Shown in pieces: positions 44,604 to 57,396 of a stretch of 64,000 bases of DNA. Both the position numbers and the translations under genes were made by a program. The stretch is taken from positions 37,866,826-37,930,825 of the forward strand of contig JAJEKV010000001.1 of NCBI GenBank assembly GCA_021234155.1, given 5' to 3'. Source of the DNA: Isoetes taiwanensis (taxonomy: Eukaryota; Streptophyta; Lycopodiopsida; Isoetales; Isoetaceae). The notes beneath the pieces were generated by a model, which saw only the letters and a program-made list of their open reading frames with translations, was not told where the DNA came from and made no database searches. The number at the start of each line of letters is the position of its first letter. Positions within the stretch are counted from its first letter, which is position 1.

Positions 44604-46440
44604 TGGAGGTGATTCCTATCATTATTCCCAGACATAAATAGGGATTACTTTACAGTATTTTCAATCATGAGGTAGTGCTTGTTTGACTGCATTGTTCATT
44701 TGCTTAGTTACTTTTGTAACGTCATTGTCTCCACATTTTGAACTCAATCAATATCCGCATTAGGTCTCTTGCCATTTCCCATTTGCTTGTTGGGCAAACC
44801 CTTGTTGGGTATGTAGGGTTTCTAGATTCTAGAATATTATTTATTCTGAAACATTTTGCAAATATTTATAGGAATATTTGTTTTCTACAAGTCACTAGCA
44901 GGGTTGTTTTTTTTTCACCTTTGATTTTGTGTGCATATATTGTTTTTGTGCTCATTTTCAAACTATTGTTTTGACCTGTTCTGTCGATTTGACGACCGAC
45001 GCCAATACGTTGCATGGCTTGCGTTCTGGAGCTCGGCTATAACCCGTCATGTAGGGCACAACCAGTCCATTAGAGTAGAGATAAAATATCTAGCTGACGG
45101 AAGTATGTTAGAAATTTTCTTGTGCGGGCATGCTAACTGAATGCTTGACAAAGTTTGTCGAGATATGATACCTGATTGTAGCAGAAGAATTGAGCCTGAG
45201 AAGGAAAAGAGAGAGTTAAGCTCTATGTTATAAAAAATCATGCTGAAAGAGAGGGATTCTATGCTGTTATTTTAGTCCTTGATTTAGCAGTCTTTGTCCC
45301 AATTGTTGGCTTATTGGGTGCCAAGAATGTTGAAGAACCAGGAAGAGCAGGTCTAGAGTTTAAAAGTCTGAATAGGAGACACAAAATATGTACGCTTACA
45401 GAGACTCATCACGTGCTATAACAAAAAAAAAAAAAGAGGAGTTATTATTGGGATGAATTTGTAAGAACAAAAAAAAGGAAAACAAAAATTGTTATTGCAA
45501 TGAAATCATGACCAGATCGGCCATTTGAGGAGCCTTGCATGGAACTTTGCATGCAGTCGTTTGATACTCGGCTTTGAAGTGGACTAGACCTTAAATTATT
45601 CCAATTCAAATTAGTCTATTTCAATAGGACCCTCCAGGAAGACTTCCTCTCGCACTGGACGATAACAAAGTAGTTTTAATATATAAAATTGATTAAACTC
45701 CTCGCCCGTCTTTTGTTAACAAAACTACTCATCAGGATACATACACTTGGACAGAGAAGTTTAGACTTAATAATTCTACTATTGACTACATTTTCGAGTA
45801 AAAGCACATTTGTAACGGATCATTTGGCATGTCCCCCTTGTTCCCACCTCTTGTGGTGCAAGGTTGGCACCAAATTGTTGCGTGAACCGTAATGATTGTC
45901 AAGAATAATATAGTAAATGACAAAATAGTTAGTAACTGGCAAATTTAGATTATGCGATCCAATTCAAATTCCTATCGGAATGCATTTTTTCGCTTATTCA
46001 GTAGTTATCAGATCTTTTGGGCATAATCAGTAAGTTTCTTGCTAGGTCTAGCTCAGCCTACCAAGCTACATACTCCCGGGCATACTCCCCCTCCATTCCT
46101 ACCAGAAGTACCAAAAGAAATGGCTATTTTTAGCAGGAAAATTTCCTGTTGTTTCCAAATTGTACTGTGAAATTTCAAATCCAGGCTTGCAGCTTGCTAC
46201 TAACTTTGTCGGCCACGTGTCTGCCTAACCAAGCATGTTGCATTATGCCTTTGCCCTTGCCCATGCCTGAAGAAGCCTTGGCATGGGTTACAAGGGACGC
46301 CTCAGGTGTGCATGTCCTTTGCTTTTCGTACGAAGAAGATGAAGGATTGTCTTGAATTTGCTTTCCTTCTTTCACAGACAGACAAGAGCATTGGATTCGT
46401 CAAGCAAAAAAGATGTTTTGCTAGATTTCATAAGAGATAA
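44604..46440. other. AT-rich spacer without a recognised gene
   Basis: Only short frames. That at 44931-45140 (RRQYVAWLAFWSSAITRHVG) has fair composition but no family that I know. Confidence 0.4.
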
Positions 46441-46446
46441 AATAAT

Positions 46447-47710
46447 TTGATGGATGTTATGCTTGCCAAACTACCACAATTTTCAGTTCACAATTTCAGG
46501 CACAAGGTGCAGGCTAAGCAATTTAGGGATCTACTGGACGATCTGCCACATGACTCGATAGTTTTTGTTGTGGACTTTGCAGAGAACTATGCATTCAAGG
46601 AGCAGAATGAGATGAAGTCCATGCGATGGATCCATAACCATATCACATTTTTTGTCCAGATTACTTATTGGATAAACAAAGAAACAGGTCAGCTGGAACA
46701 TGAGACTCACTACTATATGTTGATAATAGAGAACATGACACATTATTTGTTCAGCATTGCTTTATGAAACATCATGCCTATATGCAGCAAAGAGGACAAG
46801 CTCCAAAAATGCATATTATTTTCTCTGATGGAGCAGCCTCACAATTTAAGGCAGCTAGGCCATTCGATTTTGTTGGAAGATACACTACAAATACTTCAAT
46901 AGAGATGGTACAGAATTTTTTTGGTTCCAATCATAAAAAGGGTGAAGATGATGGCAAGGCTGCAGAGTTTAAGAGGTGGCTAAGAAGTTTGCAAATTAAG
47001 CATTGATGTCTGAACTTGGACAATGCATGAGGTAGTGAAAGTGGCCGTAGAGAGATTCATTTGTGGCTTGTCGCAGTGGCAAGAGATAGAAGAGCAAGAG
47101 AAGATAAGGAGATATTTTTGAGAGGTGAAGCCTGAAGGCATAGACATAAAGAAGAGCTGGGGAGCTGAGACGATACCAAATACTAAAAAACTTCACTGTG
47201 TCCATGGATTTAACAAGGGCTGCTCCACTCAGCTGCATGTTAGAGAGCTGTCTTGTTTCTGTTCTTATTGTACTAAGGGTCTCTGGGATGAATGTGTGAA
47301 CAAGGCTTATGTCGACAATTGAGAGCTCATCATAGTTGAAGCATCAACTACTGTCTATGCAGACGCTGCAGAGATACACAAGTTCAATCGACCTCTTTAT
47401 TCTACCACTGCCAATGTTTTAGTCGATGTAGTCAGAGTTGGAGACAATTTTACAGTGGCTACACTTAAAGGTAGTAAATAGGGCGCTGAATACTGGTTAC
47501 TTGTGTGCACAAAACCAAAATTTTTTGTTGAAGAAAATTTTCAAATCAATGATTAATGGTACCTTGCTGGCGAGAGTGTTGTGGAAGGTATCTACTATCA
47601 GAAGGGCCCAACTATAAGATATGAGTTGTGCAAAAATGATCGAAAGAGTTTAGTGTTCTCCACACAGTTCTATAAGAGCATCTCTTGTCTGACGAATAAC
47701 AATTATAATT
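46447..47710 (+). pseudogene. Decayed transposase-like gene of the FSDGAASQFK family
   Basis: Pieces in order: VVDFAENYAFKEQNEMKSM (about 46560), then MHIIFSDGAASQFKAARPF (about 46810), then MVQNFFGSNHKKGEDDGKAA (about 46905), then LSCFCSYCTKGLWDECVNKAYV (about 47250), then a C-terminal domain with EYWLLVCTKPKFF and IRYELCKNDRKSLVFS. I recall this order from widespread transposon-related eukaryotic proteins. The spaced Asp residues (DFAENY, SDG) and the HxKG motif suggest a DDE-type nuclease, but I cannot name the superfamily. Several stops (for example TGA near 47005 and 47320) break the frame. Confidence 0.5.
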
Positions 47711-49503
47711 CCATTTTTTTTAAGTATACCAATTCTTCTAAGTATACTAATTTTGTTAAGTATATTTCTCTAACTTCATTCTAAGTGTGGTGCCAACATG
47801 ATGTATGTGATGGAAACATAATGCATCTTGTGATGCAAACTATATTGGATTCTTAATTGCATATAGTGCCAACATGGTGCATATGATGCCAGTATGATGC
47901 ATGTGTGGCAGCATAGTGCAATCAATCAATTCAAAGTGCAATTCTCTCTTTATTCGAACCAGCAAAGTCTGCAATGTACTCAACTACAAAATTCAAACTT
48001 CCAGGACCTTTAGATCACTTAAGGTGATCAGATGTGGTTTAATTCCAAAAAATGACTCGATTACTTTGAATCACAATACCTTTCGCATTTCTGGAAAAAC
48101 TGCTATGAGATAAATCAATTTCATTTTCTGGGATTCACAGTTTTTGGTGGTATTTTTATTCAAATGGGAAGTAGATATTGGCAGAAAATGCTTATTCAAT
48201 CCTTGCTCAAGTCAGAGCTATGATCTGTAAGGTATTTGGGTTTGAATTTGAGTAAAAAGTAGGCTATCCTGGGTTCATCCACCAGAATTGGTCCAGCATA
48301 CTGTTCGCCACTTAAACCCAGATATCTAATAAGAGAAATTTTCATTTCATAAGATACCACCACTTTTGGAATCTTCACTTGATTCTTTATGGCGATGGAG
48401 AATTTCATGACTAATGGATTTACTTATATGTTGTGGTGATTGCCCAAACTTTATAGAATTCAGCAGTTTTTACGCCAGGCTAGAACCGCAATTTCTAAAC
48501 TTTCTAGCATAAAGGGGTCCAAACGTTTCTAAAATGGAAAGTAATTGATGTTTTATTATAAAACATGTTGATTTGCATGTTTTCATGTTTCGCTATTATT
48601 AGATGATATTATATAAAGTCGTCAAACCATATTTAACTCAAAAAAACTGTTTGAGGTTATGAATTGTTTCTCCTTTACTATAATAAGTTTTGACGTAAGA
48701 CTTGTGGCCATAAGTTGTCAACTTTGAAGTCTCCATAAGTCGCGTTGATATCAATTTTCACGAAAGAAGATTTTTGACACAGAATCCAGGACAAAAATAG
48801 AACTAAAATGGTGTAACTAAACTCATATATAAGCTTTCTATGGGCAATAAATGATGCATTTCATACATTCCACTTATATCTACATAATAAAGAATTTTAT
48901 TAGCTTAAATATGGTGAATAACTATGTATTCTTTATATTTAGAAGTAGTTGCCAGTACATAAAATTGGAGTTTAGTTAAGGTAATAGTACAAAAAACTCA
49001 TCTTTTATAATAGGCAATATTTTTTTAATGAATGTAACCCTTGCTTGGCAATATGTTAAAAGTAACACATTATGTAGAAGATTTGATTTAAAATAGAAAT
49101 GGACCATTTCTAGTTTGTTCTTAGGCTTGCCATATTTTAAAGCAAGGTAACATTCTTTTTCAACTCATGATTGACAAAACATGTGATACAAGTTCAAAAT
49201 ATAGTTTGTATCGTCTTAGTGCAAAACATACGATGAAATCTTCTTATTTTTTACTATCATAAACTTAGGACGAGTTCCTATTTTAGGTATAATAATAGTA
49301 ACTTTAGCTTGTCTTTCATGATAGACTATAATTTTTATGGACTTAAGCTTTATTGCAACATAGATCTCCAATTTGATGTTAAAAATAACATACTACTTAG
49401 ATGAATTGGGTATAGAAGTATATCTCTTTAAGTATCATTACAAACTCTATTTATTGTTCATTTGTCACTTATACAATGATATGGTCCCGTGGACGTAAAC
49501 ATT

Positions 49504-49535
<32 letters not shown>

Positions 49536-50817
49536 CATAATTTTTGGAAGAATGAGTGGAGATTCATAATTTTTGCTTGTGCTTCAACATTACCATTAAA
49601 TAAGGCAATTCTAGCAACCAACTAATTTTTTCAAATAGAATACTATACATGGAATCTATATATTCTTAAGGCGAGTTTAAAACCAATTAAGATGATGATG
49701 TTCTAGCTTTTTGAATGATCTTAAGCCATGTGGACTAACAGTAGGAAACAGACGTAGCAATCTTCCTTTATTTTTCATAGTTATAGCTTTTTATATTTGT
49801 TCTTCATTCATTTGCATTACTTCCACAACTTGAGAAGTTTGAAAATACAAGTTTTGAGTTCACCATTCAATGCATAGGTTTATGAAATCCACGGAACATG
49901 TAATCTAACAGATAACTTGGAATGGACACTAGAAAGTTTACTCTAAACCTCAAGATAATGAGCATTGATTATTTTTAATGAATTGAGTGGTTCATGAGGT
50001 GCTTATATCCCACAATTGAAACTGAAATCGATTAAGATGTGGGAGTTCTTAATTTTAAAAAGAAGGTGGACCAGTAATGGTCCCAGGAAAACAAACCTTT
50101 CTTGATTTTTTATGAACAAACGATGTGCTTTTTTTAACGCGTTTGTTTTTAGAGTGATTCTATACTATGGTAACTTTCATAATATGATTTTTTGGAGGAT
50201 GAATTTGAATCATTTTACTACTTGTAAATGAAAAAATAAAAGAAAATCAAAACTTCATCATTAAGGTTAATGGACATTTTTCTTTAAAAAAGCAAGTTGT
50301 CTACCACTTATATTCAAACTTTTAGGTCAAAATTCATTTCCTTACAAAAGCTAGAGATTTGATTTGGGAACAGCTTTCTGGAAACCAATATTGGTTCACA
50401 GAAGACAAACAACAGTTTTGACCCTGCCATATTCAAACAACCCTATCTTCCTTCTCAGATCTCAGATTGAGATGCAGTTTTTTGTGTTTTACTCTCTAAC
50501 TCATCAAGAAAAATACGCAAATAATGAAAAAAAATCATAAAAATCTTCTTACTGAGACAGTTTTACTTTATCTAAACATAAACCAAAACAGACTTGACCC
50601 CCTTGCGTTTGCCTAGGTGTAACTCTCATAAACGGGGACCAATAGATTTTTAGGTATTTTTCCCATGCAATATGACTGCTACATATTAGTATATAAGAAG
50701 GGTTTGACTGATTATTGAACCTTTGATTTTATATAAATTTTAAAGCAAACAGTGCAAATGCACCTTTTCTGGTACATCATGTGACGACTCTAGTGTTAAG
50801 AACTCTGGATCACTTCT
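47711..50817. other. AT-rich spacer with one short LINE tail
   Basis: More than 3 kb without coding signal. At 49483-49501 GGTCCCGTGGACGTAAACA resembles the LINE 3' end and is followed by (TTATC)n to 49532. Confidence 0.6.
49483..49532 (+). mobile_element. LINE 3'-end scrap with (TTATC)n tail
   Basis: The CCGTGGACG core of the LINE end followed by about six TTATC units. Only about 20 bp of LINE is left. Confidence 0.5.
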
Positions 50818-51282
50818 TTGGTCTCTATCTTGAGTTCATTATCATCTGTTTTGCCCTTCCTTCTCTTTCTTTTCTCAATTCATTTGCTTTTTGCCGTATT
50901 ACTTCCACCTGCGCATTTATTTCAAGGACAGCCAATTTCTTTGAAGTTGAAACCTAAAAATTTGCTATTTCATCATAATTTTTGTGCTTTGTCGGAAGTC
51001 GATCAGCCTGATCTTCTGTCATTGCTCCAAGATATTAGTAGGAAACCTTCCACCTCTAATCCATCTAGGGATTTCTCTAATTTTGGCCTCACAAAGACGT
51101 CCATGGATCCTTCTTCTGATCTGATTCCCATTTGGGATAATTTCTCAAAGGATCCAAGTATCATTGATTTTCTTCCCGGCTTTGATCCTGTTACTGGAAG
51201 TTCCTTACTTTATGGAGTTCCTAAGCCTGCTAAAGAAGTTAGAGATGATGCAAGTTGGGATGAACAGCTAAATAATGACTAG
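50818..51282 (+). CDS. Unrecognised ORF (154 aa) with hydrophobic start
   Basis: The first 30 residues are hydrophobic (LPFLLFLFSIHLLFAVLLPP), like a signal or anchor. The rest is Ser/Pro/Asp-rich with DFLPGFDPVTGSSLLYG. A related-looking composition continues in broken frames to about 51650 (IGYIEAYKGYDKMRPNMDES). I do not recognise the family. The GTG initiation assumed at 50818 is uncertain, and the frame could be a transposon fragment. Confidence 0.3.
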   Translation: MVSILSSLSSVLPFLLFLFSIHLLFAVLLPPAHLFQGQPISLKLKPKNLLFHHNFCALSEVDQPDLLSLLQDISRKPSTSNPSRDFSNFGLTKTSMDPSSDLIPIWDNFSKDPSIIDFLPGFDPVTGSSLLYGVPKPAKEVRDDASWDEQLNND

Positions 51283-52619
51283 CCTTTTGTGAGCCCGAAA
51301 TTTCACGTTTGCATAGGGTACATTGAAGCTTATAAAGGATATGATAAGATGAGGCCAAATATGGATGAAAGTAGGTTTGAAGAGGATTTATATGCTGGTA
51401 AGAGATGGCAACATCATTGTATTTATATGGATCATTTGCCCTCAGTGAAATGATCACAGATGAAGTGGTCTGTAAAACTAGAGAGTGGATTTGGGCATTA
51501 ATATTTACCAGGGAGGTTTTGCAGATGAATTATATGTTATGGTTCATCAATACAAACTACCACTTGTTTCACCAAGAGACAGTTTGGCAGATATCGAGAA
51601 CCATTCTACGCTCACAGAATGCTAGCAGATGCATATGGTAAACTGTTGTTACTAATGGAAACGATTTGATTATCTCAGGCTGATCTTTATTAACTTGTGG
51701 GTGGGGGATTTTTATTTCTGGGGTACTACTATGATAACTATATTAATAACTATAATCTTCTACTGGCTGCCTCTATTGACTCTGGTCCTGATGGACCACT
51801 TGAGTCAATGGTCTCCTTCTAGTGCGACTACATGGTTTTGGGAGCAAGTCTTTTGCCTGAAGACAAGGATTCATGTGCTGATGACTATATATTTTTTGGT
51901 ATTGATGCCTTCTTAAATGGCAACTTGTCTCCCTATATTATCTATATTATCTGTATTTCCTTAATGAATGAATTCTTCGAGTTGGCCAATATTGAAATCC
52001 TTTGATTTCCAAGTATTGAAATTTTTTCCATTAATAAAATTCTTCATTAGAATTTCTAAGGATTTATTTATTTATTTAACACTTCAATCTTGCAATTCAA
52101 ATGTTTTCAACTAGGAGATTCGAACTCCACCACAGTCACACACTTCTGGTCACTAGCTAGTGAATATGTTGTAATTTCATTACAATAGACTTGTTTAGAA
52201 TACAAACTTGAATAATGTATATGCATTACAATCATGTATGATTTCATAATCAACACTTCACTCCTGTAGTACATGATATGTCATAATGTTCAGCCTGACA
52301 TCCTCATTCCCCCTGCTAGTCATATTCAAAACTTTAGTAAAGAAGACAGTAATTATGGACAGCTCAGAATCAGAAATATCAATTGCTTGCATCACAAATG
52401 GAAAGATCAGCATGTTTTGTTAAAGTTTGAGTGCAATACTACTGATGTAATTTACCTGGTCTGCTATAATGTCTGTTCCTATAGACCTCCCAAAAACTTG
52501 CTTACAAAACAATACACAGCTGGCCCACACGAGACCTTGTATTGGCCTTCTACATATTTTTTTTACTTCAAGTTGGTTGTCAATATTTAGGTGTTTTTGA
52601 TCCTTTACAAACCGGCAGA

Positions 52620-53307
52620 GCCAAGCAAACATCCTCAAGCATGCAAAAAATAATCTTCTTAGCGAATATTAAGACACAATTACAAACCTTTGCATCAGGT
52701 CTATCCCTACAAAGAGGGTTCTTTATGGCCTATAAATCTGATGCTTTTGGTCAGTTTAAAACATGGAAGGCCATGGTAGAGAACTTCACAGATAAGACCA
52801 TAAAAACTATCAGAACAGATCAAGGAGGAGAGTTCGTTGGAGGGGAATTTTCTGAATTTCTCCAAAGCTTTGGCATTATCCATGAGACATCAGTGGCACA
52901 TGAGCATCAACAAAATAGCATCGCGCAAGGACCATACTGTCTTTCAGTGTGTCAGGGCTATGCTTTTGTCCAAAAGTATTGACCACAAGTTCTGGCCAGA
53001 AGCCATCCATACAGCAGTCTACATCATAAATGGAGTGCCAACTAAGACTGTAGCCAATGGTGTACCAAAGGAGATATGGACAGGAAAGAAACCTAATGTT
53101 GAAGGATTTAAGATCTTCAAAGGTGTACAGCATATGCGCATGTCTCTAAAGAAGAACGCAAATCAGGTAAACTCTCAAATAGAGCAGTTCCATGCATGTT
53201 TGTAGGTTATGGTGAGACAACTAAAGGCTATAAACTGTTTCTACCTGGTATCAAAGGAAGCTTTACTAGTGATGACAACCGGCTCGATGCCATCATGGAT
53301 CTGTAGA
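52620..53307 (+). pseudogene. Ty1/copia integrase fragment
   Basis: AYKSDAFGQFKTWKAMVENF and TIRTDQGGEFVGGEF belong to a copia integrase core (second Asp in TDQGGEF). FWPEAIHTAVYIINGVPTKT and the EIWTGKKP block follow. The Glu that should follow HQQN is lost and a frameshift lies near 52925. The first Asp region is absent or decayed. The sequence is cut at 53308 by an LTR and appears to resume near 57368. Confidence 0.85.
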
Positions 53308-54742
53308 TGTGACACTCCCCGAACCTATACGATGCCTCCATCGTATAAATACGAGAATGTCCCCTCCCATCGCGACTCCATGACCACGAAAAAGGCCCTC
53401 CGTCTGACTCGGACCACTTATGATGGGCAAGTGTACGGGTGAAGGAAACGGAGGTGTCATTCGTCACACGCCTTCTATGGGAAATCCTATATCGCGGAAG
53501 CGTACATACATGTTAGCACCTAACAACAAATACATAATAATATGCCACCACAAAGGGTGGCCCATCCATCAACAAGACGACATCACAACTGACGGTCAAG
53601 GCCTTCGGATATCAACAGAAAGAGTCATGACAATGGAGTTGGCTAGCATAGAACAATGCCTAGGATAGTCCACTCCATCCGCCCCTCTTGTACACACTTT
53701 GCAAATAGGCTGAAACATGCTATGGCATGATTGTAGCCTTCCAGAGATATAATTCCATGGATAGTTGCATCTCCCCGGTTCGATGAGGTAGGAATGGGAC
53801 AAGTCCCTTCCCGGAGCACCATTGTTCCATGGGTGCTAGAGGATCGTGGCACCACTGGCGCCCACGCATCTGTACCCAACTACCCCCCAAATCTATAGGT
53901 CGGCTCACCGCACCTAGCGAGCCTAGAGCGAAGGTGTCTGTGATCCAGGGGATGTCAGACCCATACCCGGCCCACAAGCGGTGGCCAACTATAGGCCTAT
54001 CACACTATAGGAGCCCCAGTAGCCATGCTCAGCAAGGCTCCACCTCCACTTCACCATGGTATCTGTTATCTGGTGCTCAATCACAACATAACCTCCACAG
54101 CCAGGTAGGCTCTTGTGCGCAGGCTACATTTAATGGGATTTAAGGGATTCTAGCTAGGAGCATATCTATTACTGGATGGCCTTTAGGTCTCTACCCCCCT
54201 TAACCCCCAAAACACAGGAGGTGCAACAGAAGAACTACAGTAATTCATAAATCCATTCATAACTTCAAATAGAACATCAATAAGAGATTAATCATCCATG
54301 ATCCATCTAAACAACCAAGGATTAATATCTATCTAGAATCGCAAGCTAACTAAGCTTACTACCTGGTATCTGAGCTAGAACTCCCATCTCACAGGTCCTC
54401 CATGTTCTGCTGCTTGAATAAGCTCCTCCTCCCTCTCCAATTGGCCCCAATTCGAATTGGGGCAAATTGGAGTGGAAGTCCCAATTTGGGTGATCCAAAG
54501 TGAGCAGCTCTACCTTGCCCAATCGATTTGGGCAAGGTGGCACTCTTTAAACTAAGTTATTAATAATTGATTAACATAGTTAATGACTAATTATGAATAA
54601 TTTAGTATACTTGGCTTTTAAATAATATTTAGCTAGCCTTACCTTTTTAATTAATAACATGAATAATGAATACACCATTAAATATTCATGGTGATGTGTC
54701 ATGTATTTGTACGTATAGTGTATAAATATATGGAATGCCACA
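53308..54742 (-). repeat. LTR, subfamily B (1435 bp)
   Basis: It begins TGTGACACTCCCCGAACC and ends GGAATGCCACA, followed by a T/C-rich stretch (purine tract on the minus strand) and ATGATGTTGTCCTCAGCATC as in the other family members. It interrupts the copia fragment. It is a relative of the histone element LTRs. Confidence 0.88.
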
Positions 54743-55589
54743 TTTTCTCCTTCTTAAAAATGATGTTGTCCTCAGCATCAAGGCTATTCCAAGGGAGCTC
54801 GAGTTGCTCCCAGGTATACGTGACATGCTAGAAGGTAAAGTCTCCTTAAAGAGGTAACGTGAGGTTATAAGTCGCACATAAGTTGTCATGTCCAAAGTGA
54901 TCAATTTGGAAATGATTTGTAATGTGCAATTTATAAGTCTGAGAGAATTCAGGTCATGCGAAATGCGACATACGGATTCATGGAAATGTTTGAATACGAA
55001 ATGCACGATGAGACGAATATGTAACGGAACATTAAAAGGCATGAGGCCAATGGTCGCATGGCATATATTGGGTGTACAGATACTTTGAAGGTGACATGGA
55101 TTGGGTAACAACTCTGTGAAATACAACAGGAGATGTAGGGTTTTATTTTGGATTGAATTGACTGACTTGTACTTGTATAGAAGAAAAGTGCGAGGTTAAT
55201 TTAAGTGGTTGAGTTATGAAACTACAGGAAAACAAGGTAGATTATAGAAAACAATAATACCTTGGTGGTTCATGCTATTTTGGAGTGGACATGGCCTAAA
55301 GAAAAGTAACCGATTAAGTGACATGGTAAGTAATGTAGCTCCATATAGAGCATTGTTGGCAATTATACGTCTACTCCTAGAAAGGTATATTGACAAGCAC
55401 AAACGGTTTATATATAGATATGGTGAGGCAAGAGTTGGTATGAGGCAATTGTAGTATGATATACGCATAGCAAGCTGAACTAGGCGAAGTTTCCCTAGGG
55501 GTTGATAACTAAGCAGACCATTAAATCCCATTAATACATAAGTACTCCCATTAATACATAAGTACTTTGCAGAGTAGGTTGAAAAGTGT
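54743..55589 (-). mobile_element. Decayed internal sequence of the subfamily B element
   Basis: The first 200 bp align with 31380-31560 (CCTCAGCATCAAG, GAGGTTATAAGTC, GTGCAATTTATAA). No gag or pol motifs remain. Confidence 0.6.
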
Positions 55590-56627
55590 TGGGACCTGAC
55601 TGTAGCCCGCCGGGTGCATAGCCAAAGGGGCTATTCCTGGGTTACATCTCCCCAGTCCCGATGGGGCAGGTAGGGATCACTCGCTCCAGAGATCTACGTG
55701 CTGACCCAAGGTGACTAGAGAGCCACTGCCCTTATTCGACTTAACCCACTGGAAGGTGAACACCACCCCACGGGTGTCGAGCCCATGCCTTACCCACACT
55801 CAGTGGCAAGCCATTAGACCTAGTCACTCTGATCCCCGGTAGACTTTACACGCCAGAGGGATCGGTCAAGGGTAACACTAACCTCATTCTAAGCGGGCCC
55901 GCCCCTTCACCCACAACCAAAGCTGGCTCCTCATACACAGCCGAAATCTAGTAATGCACTAAGAGGGACTAGCTAGGAGCATCATCTACTAAGCTTTAAG
56001 TCTCTACCCCTTCCCAATACAATGAGTTCACGAGAATACATCCGCCCAAAGATATCAACATAAGTAATAAGAACTAATCTAATTCATAGAGTTAGGTTCT
56101 TTAGTTAGAGTCAATCTCGGGATCCGCTTGGCTATTAAGGGTGATTTAGTAGGCTAAACCTACTGGTTCAAGGTCGGAATAAGGTTTAGGCTATTCAATC
56201 GACCAAATACCGATCCCCTCGTTCACTCATCTCGATCCAAGGCGCCCATGTCTCGTTTCGCGCCAGTGATGCGGTCGGAAGGATGATCCGACAAGCCGGG
56301 CGCGGGCGCAGATCGTGGGAGTTGGAATTGACTCCCTGCGAATGACCCGGGAGCTCGGAAGGTCTGTGGGCGAAAAAAGGGAAAGTTAGGGTTTGGTGCC
56401 TTATGTAGGCTATCAGTTAGGTTTAGGGTTTCCATGACCCTTGGTCTACCTTTAATGGTTAAAGGTCTAAAAGTGTGCACATTGCTAAGTGTGCGCACCA
56501 TTGCAAGTTGCCCCCTAGGGCGCCCTTGCTTCGGTACACGTCGGCGTACACGTCGATTGGGACGGTGTGTACGTGTGACGGTGCAGTATGGTATACGTCT
56601 TGAGACCGTATATCGTACTGGAACGTC
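55590..56627 (-). repeat. LTR-like sequence, subfamily D, truncated
   Basis: It has the family's order of landmarks (TTGCATCTCC-like block, GTCGAGCCCATGCC, CTAGCTAGGAGCATC, TCTCTACCCC) and ends TACTGGAACGTC. There it joins abruptly a subfamily B LTR in mid-sequence. The left end is not defined. Confidence 0.6.
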
Positions 56628-57366
56628 TGCCCCTCTTGTGCACACTTTGCAAATAGGCTGAAACATGCTATGGCGCGATTGTAGCCTTTCAGAGACGTAA
56701 TCCCATGGAATCACCCTGTGAGTCTCCAGGTTGCATCTCCCTGGTCCGATGAGGCAGGAATAGGACAAGTGACTTCCTCGAGCACCATGGTTCCATGGGT
56801 GGCTAGAGAATCGTAGCACCATTGACGCCCACGCATCCATACCCGATTTACCCCCCTAAATCTATAGGTCGGTTCTAAACAATCAAGGGTTAATCTCTAT
56901 CTAGAATCGCAAGCTAACTAAGCCCACTAACCAGTATCTGAGCTAGATCTCCCATTTCTCAGGTCCTTCATGCTGTGCTGGTTGAATAAGCTCCTCCTCC
57001 CTTTCCAATTCAAATTGGCCCCAATTCAAATTGGCCCAAATTGGGGTGGAAGCCCCAATTTAAGTGACCCAAAGTTAGCAGGTCTACCTTGCCGAATCGG
57101 TTTGGGCCAGGTGGCACCCTTTAGACTAAATTAACAATTAATTAACATAGTTAGTGACTAATTATGAATAATTTAGTATACTTGGCTCTTAATTAATATT
57201 TAGCTAACCTTACCTTGTCTCATAGGCCTCTGGCCTCCGTGGACGTTAAAATAAACTTCCTTCCTTCCTTCCTTCCTTTTTAATTAATAACATGAATAAT
57301 TAATACACCATTAAGTATTCTTGGTGATGTGTCATGTATTTGTACGTATAGCATATAAATATGTAT
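56628..57366 (-). repeat. LTR, subfamily B, second copy (5'-truncated), with LINE-tail insertion
   Basis: From GCCCCTCTTGTGCACAC it follows the LTR at 53308-54742 from about 53680 onward and ends near ATAAATATGTATGT, where GGAATGCCACA is missing. A 60-odd bp LINE tail interrupts it at 57218-57276. Confidence 0.75.
57218..57276 (+). mobile_element. Very short LINE insertion (3' end only)
   Basis: GTCTCATAGGCCTCTGGCCT, then CCGTGGACGTTAAAATAAA and a CTTC repeat interrupt the LTR between ACCTT and TTTAATTAAT. The uninterrupted site is visible at 54640-54657 in the sister LTR. This is a 5'-truncated LINE insertion of about 60 bp. Confidence 0.85.
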
Positions 57367-57396
57367 GTGGCTCGATGCCATCTTCATGGATCTGTA

